Assembly (NCBI GenBank): GCA_947565475.1
Contig: CANOGI010000015.1
Coordinates: 1 to 15,814 of the forward strand
Source: an uncultured Eubacteriaceae bacterium
Lineage (GTDB): Bacteria > Bacillota > Clostridia > Lachnospirales > CAG-274
DNA length: 15,814 bases
Reading direction: 5' to 3'
Made by a program: the position numbers and the translations under genes. Positions within the stretch are counted from its first letter, which is position 1; every line of letters starts with the position of its first letter. Below the pieces are notes generated by a model. It was not told the DNA's origin, did no database searches, and worked only from the letters and a program-made list of their open reading frames with translations. Positions 1-8,007 of the stretch are shown piece by piece.

Positions 1-398
1 TTGTCCAAGTAGGCGGTTCCTCTTTTGTGGTTGAAACCGCCTCAGTAAAAGAATTTGTAATAATTGAGGAAAAGAATATATTACGAGAACCCAGCGGAGA
101 CGAATACATTGTTTTAAGAGGAGAGTATTTTCCGTTTATACGTCTAAACGAAAAATATAATCTTTCCGCGGCGAAGAATCAAGAAGACGAAGGCATTGTT
201 GTTGTATTGGAGCATGAAAACAGACAGGTCTGCGTTATGATTGATAATTTGCTTCAGGAACAGGAGATAGTTGTTAAGCCTATTCCATCTTATGTGAAAC
301 GAGTAAACGGTATCTCCGGCTGTACGCAACTTGGAGACGGAAGCATCGCTCTTATTCTGGATATTGCCGGATTAATACAGGACGAGGAAAGGAGTTAA
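1..398 (+). CDS. cheA: Chemotaxis histidine kinase CheA, C-terminal fragment (5' end outside window)
   Basis: This is the end of a reading frame that is already open at base 3; the upstream part lies outside the window. The roughly 130 visible residues match the CheW-like P5 regulatory domain at the end of CheA: VQVGGSSFVVE, a stretch ending YFPFIRLNEKY, then VCVMIDNLLQEQEIVVKPI and a GISGCTQLGDGSIALILDI close. The last motif is typical of CheA, where the 'GCTILGDG..ALILD' pattern is common. In the family, P5 docks CheW and the receptor tip and couples receptor state to autophosphorylation. The kinase, dimerisation and phosphotransfer domains are not visible. The stop is followed after 3 nt by cheW, so the genes are co-transcribed. 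A lone CheW is the alternative, but a separate complete CheW follows and the ending resembles CheA. The in-frame GTG at 27 is internal, not a start. Confidence 0.88.
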   Translation, partial: VQVGGSSFVVETASVKEFVIIEEKNILREPSGDEYIVLRGEYFPFIRLNEKYNLSAAKNQEDEGIVVVLEHENRQVCVMIDNLLQEQEIVVKPIPSYVKRVNGISGCTQLGDGSIALILDIAGLIQDEERS

Positions 399-401
399 TA
401 T

Positions 402-941
402 ATGGCAGAGCAATTAAATGAGGAACTGTTAGAAGACGAGGATTCCCAAAAAGGAAAATTTATGACCTTTAAAACAGGGAAAGAATATTTTGGAATAAGC
501 ATCAGTTATGTAAATGAGATTATTGGCATGCAGCCTATAACGGCTATGCCAGAGGTGGAAGATTATATAAAAGGTCTTATAAATCTTCGAGGAAAAATTA
601 TTCCCGTAATTGATGTTCGTATAAGATTCAAAATGGAGCCTGTGGAATATACAGACAGAACATGTATTATTGTTATAGATGTGAAAAGTACTGTTATTGG
701 TTTAATTGTGGAAAAGATAGCGGAGGTAGACACTATAATGGATGAGGACATTGTTCCGCCTCCTAAACTTGGGCGCAAGTTAAACGAGCATGACAAATAT
801 GTCTACGGGTTGGCTAGAACAGGGGATACTGTTAAACTTCTGTTAGACCCTGAAAAGCTTATAAAAGAGGAAGTTTTAGAGTCTCTTGATGAAATTCATG
901 AAGAAGAAGAAGAAGAACAAGAAAACGGAGGTAATTTATAA
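402..941 (+). CDS. cheW: Chemotaxis coupling protein CheW
   Basis: This 179-residue protein is a cytoplasmic adaptor that links chemoreceptors to CheA. The CheW fold spans about residues 18-155. Visible signatures are FMTFKTGKEYFGISISYVNE near the start, then MPEVEDYIKGLINLRGKIIP with the conserved NLRG-x-IIPVID core, and the later IGLIVEKIAEV segment. The start ATG has AAGGAG about 7 nt upstream. The gene starts 3 nt after the cheA stop, and its own stop shares one base with the receptor start (TAATG), which suggests translational coupling. An acidic N-terminal stretch and a C-terminal run of glutamates (about residues 160-174) extend beyond the usual CheW of about 150 residues. Their role is unknown. 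Confidence 0.93.
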   Translation: MAEQLNEELLEDEDSQKGKFMTFKTGKEYFGISISYVNEIIGMQPITAMPEVEDYIKGLINLRGKIIPVIDVRIRFKMEPVEYTDRTCIIVIDVKSTVIGLIVEKIAEVDTIMDEDIVPPPKLGRKLNEHDKYVYGLARTGDTVKLLLDPEKLIKEEVLESLDEIHEEEEEEQENGGNL

Positions 942-2716
942 TGGGTAAATTTTCAATTCGAAATATGTCGGTAAAGAAAAAAATTACTGTTTTTAGTGTT
1001 ATAATGTTAGCTTTTATGTTAATTATCGCGGGTGTGGGCATTTATGTAGCTACAATGATTAACAGCGCGAGGGCGGCGAGATATAAAGACTATGGTCAAA
1101 GTGAGATAATATTACAAAAAGCTTTCGTTGATTTTTGTCAGGTTAAGACTCGATTAAGAAATTTATTATATGTATTTGATGATAATCCTACTAAATATGA
1201 AGAAGAGCTTAAAAACACAAATAAGTATATAGCGGATATGGATAGAGAACTTGATGAGTTCTCAAAAGGGCTTAATGTTTATACTTCTGAGATTTCGGAT
1301 GGATATAGAGAACTTAGAAATTATATTGACGAATATATTGATGCTGTTAATAAATCAATACAATATGTATCTGACGGTAAAATTGATGATGCGAAAACAA
1401 TGCTTGTAACTCAAGGTATAGTAACTGCCGATAACGCGGAGGCGGCTCTTGAGTCGGTTGTGGCTGAGCTTGAGAAACAATCAAGCGCTGAGGATACTAG
1501 GATTGCCTCATTGGTAAACGCTCTTTATATTCTTATTATAGCGGCGAGTATAATAGGCATTTTGGTTATGGTAATTTACGCTCTTATGTTAATAAAAGTA
1601 ATTACGGTTCCTGTAGGTAAATTGTCGGTTGTGGCTGATAAACTCGCTATAGGAGATATAGATGTTGATTGTAGCAAACATAATGATGATGATTTGGGAG
1701 AATTAATGGATAAATTCTCAGAGATGGCTGACTCAATTAAAGAACAGGCTAAAATCGCTGAGAATGTCGCTAAAGGAAATTTAAATATTCATGTTGAGCC
1801 AAGAAGTGATAAAGACGTTTTAGGAAAGGCGCTTAAGAAACTTATCGCTGATAATAACGGAACACTTACGAATATTAAAGAGGCTTCTTCCCAAATAACT
1901 GTAGGTTCAGAGCAAGTGGCTAATGCGAGCCAGGCTCTTGCTCAAGGTTCAACAGAGCAGGCGAGCGCTCTTGAGGAAATAACAGCTTCTATTGAAGATA
2001 TTACAAAACACACAAAAGAGAATGCGATGGAAGCAAGTTCGGCTAATAATCTTGTAATTAATGTTAAGGACATGGCATCAACAGGAAATGATAAGATGCA
2101 TTCAATGATTGACGCTATGAAAGACATTAATGATTCATCAAATACAATTTCAAAAATTATAAAAACTATTGACGACATTGCTTTCCAGACAAATATTCTT
2201 GCTCTTAACGCGGCTGTAGAGGCAGCAAGGGCTGGTGTTCATGGAAAAGGTTTTGCTGTTGTTGCTGAAGAAGTAAGAAATCTTGCCGCAAAAAGTGCTT
2301 CCGCGGCAAGTGAAACAGCGGAAATGATTCAAGACTCTATATATAAAGTTGGTAATGGTACAAAACTTGCTGAGGAAACAGCTAAATCATTAGACGAGAT
2401 TGTTAAATCAATTGATGATGTTGCTGATTTAATTGGAAATATTACTGTTTCTTCTAATAATCAAGCTACATCTATTTCACAGATTGACCAGGCCATTTCA
2501 CAGGTTGCTTCTGTTGTTCATACGAATGCGGCAACAAGCGAGCAATGTGCGGCTGCTAGTGAGGAATTATCAAATCAGGCTGTTGAACTTAAAAGGCAGT
2601 TGGGTAATTATACTCTTGCTTCACAGAAAGGCGTATCTGAGAGCAGTTATTTAGACGCTTCTGAGAGCAATTTTGAGGATATTATTTCTCTTGACGGTGG
2701 CACTGATAAATATTAA
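941..2716 (+). CDS. Methyl-accepting chemotaxis protein (membrane chemoreceptor)
   Basis: This 591-residue chemoreceptor has the standard order. A first membrane segment lies at about residues 13-37. An extracytoplasmic helical region follows to about 190 and resembles the four-helix-bundle sensor type. A second membrane segment lies at about 194-218. A HAMP domain follows it, and a second HAMP-like helix pair (around ENVAKGNLNIHVEPRSDKD) comes directly after. The long signalling coiled coil ends in the hairpin tip EAARAGVHGKGFAVVAEEVR from E427, the CheA/CheW contact site. No C-terminal receptor-methylase tether (NWETF type) is visible. The start overlaps the cheW stop by one base and has GGAGG about 9 nt upstream. 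Placement directly after cheA-cheW suggests it is the cognate receptor of this array. The ligand cannot be read from the sequence. Confidence 0.95.
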   Translation: MGKFSIRNMSVKKKITVFSVIMLAFMLIIAGVGIYVATMINSARAARYKDYGQSEIILQKAFVDFCQVKTRLRNLLYVFDDNPTKYEEELKNTNKYIADMDRELDEFSKGLNVYTSEISDGYRELRNYIDEYIDAVNKSIQYVSDGKIDDAKTMLVTQGIVTADNAEAALESVVAELEKQSSAEDTRIASLVNALYILIIAASIIGILVMVIYALMLIKVITVPVGKLSVVADKLAIGDIDVDCSKHNDDDLGELMDKFSEMADSIKEQAKIAENVAKGNLNIHVEPRSDKDVLGKALKKLIADNNGTLTNIKEASSQITVGSEQVANASQALAQGSTEQASALEEITASIEDITKHTKENAMEASSANNLVINVKDMASTGNDKMHSMIDAMKDINDSSNTISKIIKTIDDIAFQTNILALNAAVEAARAGVHGKGFAVVAEEVRNLAAKSASAASETAEMIQDSIYKVGNGTKLAEETAKSLDEIVKSIDDVADLIGNITVSSNNQATSISQIDQAISQVASVVHTNAATSEQCAAASEELSNQAVELKRQLGNYTLASQKGVSESSYLDASESNFEDIISLDGGTDKY

Positions 2717-2767
2717 TTTTTAAAGAAGTATACATTTAAATTATATTTAAAATTATTATAAAAATAA

Positions 2768-2813
2768 ATAAGTGAAGTCTCGTAGGTAATAAATACTACG
2801 AGGCTTTACTTAT
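2768..2813 (+). terminator. Strong hairpin terminator after the chemotaxis operon
   Basis: An 18-bp stem (2768-2785 with 2796-2813) closes a 10-nt loop. All positions pair, with two G-U pairs, and the centre CTCGTAG/CTACGAG is Watson-Crick throughout. It lies about 50 nt after the receptor stop. The stem ends are AT-rich (ATAAGT/ACTTAT), so it could work in both directions. It probably ends the cheA-cheW-receptor transcript. Confidence 0.8.
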
Positions 2814-2919
2814 GTTTGTTATAGTTCAATAAGATTTAATATAATAACTGTCATATTAAGTCCCAAAATAAAAGACTTATTCTATTAAAGGTTTGAGCCT
2901 TTTTGCTATAGAAAAAGGG

Positions 2920-3975
2920 TTCCATTAACTATTATAAATTTCTGTCGAACTTATGTTATATTAATTAATTGAAAAGCTATACGAAAAATGTGAAATCGCT
3001 TTTGAGAATCTTTTTTTAGACGGAATTAAAATAGAGGCTAACGCTGATAGATATACATTTGTGAGGCAAAAAACAGTAATGAAAAATGCTGAAAAATTAA
3101 GAACAAAAACAGATATTAGATTAAAGATATTATCGGGGGAGTATTATACGCTATCTTATAATATTGAGAAATGTTACGTCATTATGATTGAGAGAGCTAT
3201 GAGAGCTAAGGTGATTGAATTAATATTTATAAGAAGCGGGGGTAAAAGAAGAAATCAACTTCAAAGAGATATAAAACAAATAGAAGAATATTTGCCCGAA
3301 AGAACAAATATGAGATTATTTGGAGGTCTTTAAAAATCGAAAAGGTTTTTCAAAAACAGATAATGATGTAATATTTATGCGAATGAAAGAAGATGATATG
3401 TTAAACGAACTTCAGAGTCCGGTTATAAAAGTACAAATTAGAGTTGAGGGTGAGTACGTTTTAGGAATAGATTTATTTCCGAATACAACTTACGTAAATA
3501 ACGTGAGTTCGATGAAAAATTATATAGTTTATACGCCTATTTCAAGACACTTTTTCTTATGTGTATAAAAATTAGAATTTATCCTTATACAATAAATGTC
3601 TAAAATATAAGTTTTTTAACCTTATTAATTTTTGTAATTTTATTATACTTCAAAAATATCAGAATTATGGTGTTTTCTCATCAAACTCACGTTAAATACG
3701 TTTGTGCTGGTTTTAGAGAATTAAAGGTAAAAATACGCAAAACAATCAAGATGTCTGTATTGCGATAAATGCCATAAATCTAAAAACAACTTTAGAACGA
3801 TAAAAATTTTTTGTAGATTTGCAAAAAAAATGGAAAACTCCCTTGATAATATTATAACGGAGCGAGTAATTATGCTGAAAATGAATAATTTAATACAAGT
3901 TGAGAGAGCGTTTGGGGTTATATAAAGAAGATTATGGTTTCAGACGATTTTTGACAAGATAGAAATTAAAAATAA
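2920..3975 (+). pseudogene. Decayed IS1182-family transposase
   Basis: Fragments of one transposase occur in order but in shifting frames. From 2968: IEKLYEKCEIAFENLFLDG followed by IKIEANADRYTFV, the well-known 'DG-x-KIEANANRYTFVW' block of IS1182-type transposases. Around 3240-3300: GKRRNQLQRDIKQIEEYL. From about 3340, in another frame: GFSKTDNDVIFMRMKEDDML then VQIRVEGEYVLGIDLFPN. From about 3870: LKMNNLIQVERAFGV, then after another shift KEDYGFRRFLTR. The N-terminal third is nearly absent, with only a trace just before 2968, and there are several stops and frameshifts, so it cannot be functional. The open frames 3061-3333 and 3320-3568 are pieces of it, not separate genes. No clear terminal inverted repeats remain. 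Edges are approximate. Confidence 0.85.
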
Positions 3976-3999
3976 AAACTTAATTTTTTATACTTTTTT

Positions 4000-4224
4000 G
4001 GGGTTTGCCCCATTCGCACCAACTTAAAAGATTAAAACCGTGGGACGCTGTCCCACACCTGGAGGGCCTTTGAAAAAGTTTGATATAAACTTTATAATGC
4101 ACAGCTTTTGCTTTGCCGAATCTCGAAAAACGAAGTTTTTCGCAAAAGTTTTTTGCTTCTTTTTTTCAATAGGTGCCGCAAAGAAGTGTGGGCGGTATAA
4201 GCTGACTTTTGGCAAAGCCAAAAG
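4000..4224. repeat. Cluster of five perfect short hairpins (intergenic repeat region)
   Basis: Within 225 bp there are five perfect inverted repeats with very short loops: GGGG-TTTG-CCCC at 4000-4011; GTGGGAC-GCT-GTCCCAC at 4040-4056; AAAGTTT-GATAT-AAACTTT at 4075-4093; CGAAAAAC-GAA-GTTTTTCG at 4124-4142; CTTTTGGC-AAA-GCCAAAAG at 4206-4224. The segment is richer in G and C than its surroundings. Two overlapping open frames here (4024-4227 minus, 4040-4279 plus) are by-products of the palindromes. It resembles extragenic palindromic repeat clusters. No gene is seen from the end of the transposase relic to 4596. Confidence 0.7.
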
Positions 4225-4230
4225 CACTCA
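4168..4230 (-). repeat. Diverged partial relative of the 224-bp repeat, reverse orientation
   Basis: The segment from AATAGGTGCCGC through AAGAAGTGTGGGCGG and GACTTTTGGC to AAAAGCACT aligns with the reverse complement of the repeat copies at 10206 and 12638, in the same order and spacing. Matching blocks include AATAGGT-CCGC, AAGA-GTGTGG-CGG, GACTTTTG and AAAAGCACT. Flanking sequence no longer matches, so this is a fragment or a mosaic. Confidence 0.6.
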
Positions 4231-4353
4231 ACAAAGAAGTCGGGTTTGGACTAAAAGCCCAAGGTTTTTCTTAAGTTAGCGCCTATGGGGCTTTCCCACT
4301 ATCTTGCTTGCTGTGCAATAAAATAATAGGTTATAGCTTCTTTATATAATTAA

Positions 4354-4417
4354 AGAGGGCTGTACGCAGTACATATAAATTCATTTAAAATTTATTGATT
4401 TGTGACAGCCCCTTTTT
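4354..4417 (+). terminator. Terminator-like structured element
   Basis: An outer stem GGGCTGT (4357-4363) pairs with ACAGCCC (4405-4411) and is followed by C and five T's on the plus strand. The enclosed part can form GTAC-GCA-GTAC and an AT-rich hairpin (ATAAATT with AATTTAT). It lies between the decayed transposon and the convergent gene at 4597-4938, so it could stop transcription from the left and, more weakly, from the right. A small structured RNA is an alternative. Confidence 0.5.
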
Positions 4418-4543
4418 AGTCCTTGTATTAAATTTTATTGAACTACTAAATTATACTACAGCCTATTAAATGATTAAAAAAATTTATTTTATAAAAATTT
4501 TTTTGACTTTATGAAGTTTTTATAAAAATAAAAATTTACTTTG

Positions 4544-4579
4544 ACGCTATTAAAAGTTTATCTATATAATAAACAGCGT
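4544..4579 (-). terminator. Possible weak terminator after the YlbF-family gene
   Basis: Just past the 3' end of the minus-strand gene, ACGCT/AGCGT outer pairs enclose a perfect GTTTAT-CTATAT-ATAAAC-type hairpin. No convincing T-run follows, so the call is tentative. The rest of 4420-4596 is AT-rich sequence without anything recognisable. Confidence 0.3.
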
Positions 4580-4596
4580 TTGATATTAATATTTTT

Positions 4597-4938
4597 TTAA
4601 ATGTCAAAGTCAAGACTACATTCAGTTGTTATACGATTGTATATACTTCCTATTAATTTTACAAGAATCTGTTCATTTTCAAAAAAAGTTTTAACATTTT
4701 CATTTAAAGTTAATTTATGGTATTGTTGACTAATACTTTTTTCATAGTCAAAAGGAACATTTTCTCCTGCGCTTTTTTTCTTCCTCAAATCTATATGGAG
4801 TTTTTTAAATTCACGAACTTTAAAATACAATTCAGAATCTTTTTTTATATGTTCCCTCGAAATTAAATAGTCTTTATAATATTTACTATTTTTTATAGCG
4901 CTTGTAAGATTATCAGATAATTTAAACAATTCCTCCAT
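4597..4938 (-). CDS. YlbF/YmcA-family protein (Com_YlbF domain)
   Basis: This predicted cytoplasmic, all-helical protein has 113 residues, the usual size for the YlbF/YmcA family. The pattern fits: an N-terminal helix MEELFKLSDNLTSAIKNSK, then YKDYLISREHIKKDSELYFK with the typical 'Y..y..a...i..d.el...v.ef' spacing, a basic loop, and a C-terminal helix FFENEQILVKLIGSIYNRI. In Bacillus, family members form a complex with YaaT that affects RNase Y and development; that role here is inference. I chose the ATG at 4938, 9 nt after GGAGG. A longer frame from a TTG at 4956 would place the start inside that ribosome binding site. It lies 159 nt downstream of the RNase J gene on the same strand, so the two may be co-transcribed. 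Confidence 0.8.
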   Translation of the reverse strand: MEELFKLSDNLTSAIKNSKYYKDYLISREHIKKDSELYFKVREFKKLHIDLRKKKSAGENVPFDYEKSISQQYHKLTLNENVKTFFENEQILVKLIGSIYNRITTECSLDFDI

Positions 4939-5003
4939 AAATTTAAACCTCCGCAAATATAGTAGGGCGTATCCAAATATTCAGATTATGCCGGAATGTA
5001 TTA

Positions 5004-5037
5004 AAAAATAAAGTTATAATAAAAATAAAGTTATAAT
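5004..5037. repeat. Perfect 17-bp tandem duplication
   Basis: A 17-bp unit (AAAAATAAAGTTATAAT) occurs twice without a gap at 5004-5020 and 5021-5037, in the space between the RNase J gene and the YlbF-family gene. It is probably replication slippage. It lies about 65-100 nt upstream of the YlbF-family start and could alter spacing of any promoter there. Confidence 0.8.
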
Positions 5038-5097
5038 AAAACTAATAAGTTAAAAAATTTTGTCTTTAGTTTTAATAAATAATAAATTTACAATTTA

Positions 5098-6768
5098 TTA
5101 AATGTCCATAATTATAGGTAAAATCATAGGGCTTCTTTTGGTTTTATGCCAAAGAAAATCTCTAAGGGTATCTTTTATTAGAGTTTTTATATATGACCAT
5201 TCATTTATATTTTTTTGTTCACATTTAAACAGAGCGTCCTTTACAACACTTTTCGCTTCTTCCATAAGTTCTTCCGACTCTCTTACATATACAAATCCTC
5301 TTGATATTATATCAGGACCGGAGAGCATTCTTCCAGTTTCTCTTTCCATAGACACAACAACTATCATAAGTCCGTCTTGGGAAAGATGTTTTCTGTCTCG
5401 CAGAACAATATTTCCTACATCGCCGACTCCAAGACCATCCACAAGTACCTGTCCTGAGGGAACAGTGCCATTTAATTTAGCGCTGTCACGACCTACTTCC
5501 AAAATATCGCCTATGCCCATCAGAAAAATATTTTTTTTATCCATACCCATTGTACGGGCAAGTTTTTCGTGAGCTTTTAGATGTTTATATTCCCCATGAA
5601 CAGGTATAAAAAATTTTGGTTTTAAAAGAGCGTGAAGGAGCTTAATTTCCTCTTGTCTGGCGTGCCCGGAGACATGAACATCCATTATACCGTCATATAT
5701 AACATCCGCACCTTTTTTTAAAAGCTCATTTATTACTTTATAAATAGCTTTTTCATTTCCAGGGATAGGACTTGAACTTATTATTATTTTGTCATTAGGT
5801 TTTACCTCTATTTGCTTATGGTCATTTGAGGCGATTCTTGAGAGAGCGGACATTGTTTCTCCCTGACTTCCTGTTGTTATTATAACAAGCTGGTTATCTG
5901 TGTAATTTTTAATTTCGCCTATATCAATCATTGTATTTTGAGGAACATTTAAATATCCGAGTTCACAAGCTGTTTTTACAACATTTGACATACTTCTTCC
6001 GACGACAGCGACTTTCCTTTTTCTCTTAGCAGCCGAATTTATAATCTGCTGTATACGATCTATGTTTGAGGAAAAAGTTGCCACAAGTATACGTTGCTCT
6101 TCAGAGTCTTGGAAAATTTCCTCAAATATTACACCGACAGTTCTTTCACTCATTGTATATCCTGGATGTTCGACGTTTGTGCTTTCACATAAAAATAGGA
6201 GAACGCCTTTTTTTCCAAGTTCAGCAAACCTTTGCAAGTCTATCATCTCGCCTTGAATAGGTGTATAGTCTATTTTAAAGTCTCCAGAATGTACAACGAC
6301 TCCTACAGGAGTTGTGATCGCGAAAGCGACAGAATCAGCTATACTGTGATTTGTTCTTATAAACTCAACCTTAAAAACACCAAGCTTTATTATTTCGCCG
6401 GCAGAGACGGAAAAACGATCCACTTTGTTTAATATATTGTGCTCTTTGAGTTTATTTTCAACTAATCCGATTGTTAATTTTGTTCCGTAGATAGGAACGT
6501 TTACTTCTTTCAAAAAATATGGCAGACCACCTATATGATCTTCGTGGCCATGGGTTAAAACAACGCCTTTTATTTTTTCTCTATTTCTTATAAGATACGA
6601 ATAATCGGGAATGACAAGATCTATACCCAACATATCGTCCTCAGGAAAAGCGATGCCGCAATCTACAATTAAAATTTCGTTATTGTACTCAAATGCGGTT
6701 ATATTTTTTCCTATTTCATGTAATCCGCCCAATGGTATAACTTTGAGCTTTGAATTTCTGCCTGCCAA
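5098..6768 (-). CDS. rnj: Ribonuclease J
   Basis: This 556-residue enzyme is a metallo-beta-lactamase/beta-CASP ribonuclease that acts on RNA as a 5'-3' exonuclease and endonuclease, and is central to mRNA turnover and rRNA maturation in Firmicutes. Visible metal ligands are the H73-G-H75-E-D77-H78 motif (in LTHGHEDHIGG), H141 (RTNHSIADS) and D163 (HSGDFKID). The beta-CASP part contains VATFSSNIDRIQQII, and ITTGSQGE and PIPGNEKAI are typical of RNase J. VSGHARQEE and PVHGEYKHL supply the later conserved histidines. The C-terminal domain is complete and the length is normal. The start is TTG at 6768, with GGAGG (6776-6780) 7 nt upstream and no better ATG. Whether it equals RnjA or RnjB of Bacillus cannot be settled here. 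Confidence 0.96.
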   Translation of the reverse strand: MAGRNSKLKVIPLGGLHEIGKNITAFEYNNEILIVDCGIAFPEDDMLGIDLVIPDYSYLIRNREKIKGVVLTHGHEDHIGGLPYFLKEVNVPIYGTKLTIGLVENKLKEHNILNKVDRFSVSAGEIIKLGVFKVEFIRTNHSIADSVAFAITTPVGVVVHSGDFKIDYTPIQGEMIDLQRFAELGKKGVLLFLCESTNVEHPGYTMSERTVGVIFEEIFQDSEEQRILVATFSSNIDRIQQIINSAAKRKRKVAVVGRSMSNVVKTACELGYLNVPQNTMIDIGEIKNYTDNQLVIITTGSQGETMSALSRIASNDHKQIEVKPNDKIIISSSPIPGNEKAIYKVINELLKKGADVIYDGIMDVHVSGHARQEEIKLLHALLKPKFFIPVHGEYKHLKAHEKLARTMGMDKKNIFLMGIGDILEVGRDSAKLNGTVPSGQVLVDGLGVGDVGNIVLRDRKHLSQDGLMIVVVSMERETGRMLSGPDIISRGFVYVRESEELMEEAKSVVKDALFKCEQKNINEWSYIKTLIKDTLRDFLWHKTKRSPMILPIIMDI

Positions 6769-7204
6769 GCAAACACCTCCATTATATTTTTAAGAAAATT
6801 TTGATTAATCTGCGGAAACGGTTTTTAGAGAACTACTGGTTTATGGATAAATCAAAAAATATTTTCATGGAGAACTTTATATTACTGAAATTTAAAACTA
6901 TTTTTTGATACTTGAGTTAATCAACCATTTAATCAGCTAAAACTTTTTATTTGCTTGAAAAAGAAAAGTTGTATTTAAAACCATAAAAGATTAATTAATC
7001 AATTATTCCTTAATTTAGTAAACGTACTTATATAAAACAATAAAATAAAATTTTTATGAGTCCTATCATGTATTTTGTAAATTATTTCTATTGTTTTATT
7101 ATAATAATTTCGCGCACAACGATAACAAACTTTGAACAATTTATCAAAGTTTTAATAAAATAATACGAGCAGAGTGTTATTTTTGTAAATTATTTATATA
7201 TTTA
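6769..7204. other. Gene-free AT-rich spacer between rnj and the ireB operon
   Basis: About 430 nt of very AT-rich DNA without a convincing gene. It should carry the promoter of the RNase J gene, but no box pair stands out from the AT background. It holds a weak hairpin at 7127-7152, the TA-rich palindrome-like stretch GATTAATTAATC near 6990, and a 12-mer TTTTATGAGTCC (7052-7063) that recurs at 8739-8750. Confidence 0.5.
7127..7152 (-). terminator. Possible terminator of the ireB-ruvX-DUF1292 operon
   Basis: A perfect 9-bp stem AAACTTTGA / TCAAAGTTT with an 8-nt loop lies about 55 nt past the DUF1292 stop. It is AT-rich and lacks a long T-run, so it is a weak call. Confidence 0.4.
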
Positions 7205-7519
7205 TTAAAAATTCATTTCATAATCTGTTTCATTATCGTGGAAAAGCACACTGATTTTTTTAAATTCATCATCATTTTCAACAAACTCGTAATAAGAAAA
7301 CTCATTATCGGAATTTATTTCTTTTAAAATTGCCGCCTCAGGCTCATCTAAATCAACATCTTTTGCTGAGACAACAAGAATGTATTTTGTTTTATTGTTT
7401 TCAATAGCGTCAATAACGACAAAATCTGTCTCAATCCCGTCCTCGTCAGTTAATGTTATTGTTTCATAAGTTTCGTCCTCATCAAAAAAATCACTTAATT
7501 CATTATTTTTATTTTCCAT
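7205..7519 (-). CDS. DUF1292 family protein
   Basis: This small, very acidic cytoplasmic protein of 104 residues has the DUF1292 pattern: ITLTDEDGIETDFVVIDAIE near the start, KYILVVSA, then DEPEAAILKEI and the closing IEDDDEFKKI-like segment (here VENDDEFKKISVLFHD). No enzyme motif is visible and the molecular role of the family is unknown. GGGAG lies 9 nt before the ATG. It is the third gene after ireB and ruvX, an order conserved in many Firmicutes (yrzL-yrrK-yrzB in Bacillus subtilis), which strongly supports the assignment. The gap to ruvX is 61 nt. Confidence 0.88.
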   Translation of the reverse strand: MENKNNELSDFFDEDETYETITLTDEDGIETDFVVIDAIENNKTKYILVVSAKDVDLDEPEAAILKEINSDNEFSYYEFVENDDEFKKISVLFHDNETDYEMNF

Positions 7520-7580
7520 ATTAAAAATCTCCCGATTTTATATTTTTATAATGCTAAATTAATTTTATTAATAATAAAAG

Positions 7581-8003
7581 CTAGTTTGTTTTACTATCAA
7601 GATAACCCTGCAATATAAATACAGCGGCCATTTTATCTATAACCTGTTTTCTTTTTTTTCTGCTTAAATCAGCTTCAAGAAGTCTTTTTTCCGCTGCGAC
7701 CGTACTAAGTCTTTCATCCCATAAAATAATCTCAATTTTGAATGTTTTTTCAAGACGAATTTTAAAAGCTTCTGTTTTCTCACATCTCTCACCTATAGTG
7801 TTATTCATATTTTTAGGATAACCCATAACTATTTTTTCGATACCGTATTCTTTAATGAGTTCTCCTATTCTCTCAACACTGGATTTTAAATTGTTTTCTT
7901 CTTTTCTTTTTATTATTTCAACGCCCTGAGCTGTCCAGCCAAAAGGGTCGCTTACAGCAACGCCGATATTTTTCTCACCAAAATCAAGTCCTAATATACG
8001 CAC
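7581..8003 (-). CDS. ruvX: Putative pre-16S rRNA nuclease / Holliday junction resolvase RuvX (YqgF family)
   Basis: This 140-residue protein has the RNase H-like YqgF fold. MRILGLDFGEKNIGVAVSDP carries the first catalytic aspartate, D7. IVMGYPKNMN follows, then LWDERLST with D96-E97-R98, and a final helix VIDKMAAVFILQGYLD with D123. In Escherichia coli, YqgF matures the 5' end of 16S rRNA; a resolvase role has also been proposed. The start is GTG at 8003. Its ribosome binding site GAAAGGA lies within the last codons of ireB, whose stop is 4 nt upstream, so translation of the two is probably coupled. The length is normal for the family. Confidence 0.93.
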   Translation of the reverse strand: MRILGLDFGEKNIGVAVSDPFGWTAQGVEIIKRKEENNLKSSVERIGELIKEYGIEKIVMGYPKNMNNTIGERCEKTEAFKIRLEKTFKIEIILWDERLSTVAAEKRLLEADLSRKKRKQVIDKMAAVFILQGYLDSKTN

Positions 8004-8007
8004 AAAA

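Noticed and set aside
3061..3568. Two apparent small genes (90 and 82 residues)
   Set aside because: Both translate into consecutive pieces of one IS1182 transposase separated by a frameshift, so they belong to a pseudogene.
4024..4279. Two overlapping open frames, 67 residues minus and 79 residues plus
   Set aside because: They run through perfect palindromes, lack ribosome binding sites and show low-complexity translations. They are shadows of the repeat cluster.
5102..5572. 156-residue open frame antisense to the RNase J gene
   Set aside because: RNase J is unmistakable on the other strand, and the antisense frame has no ribosome binding site or family signature.
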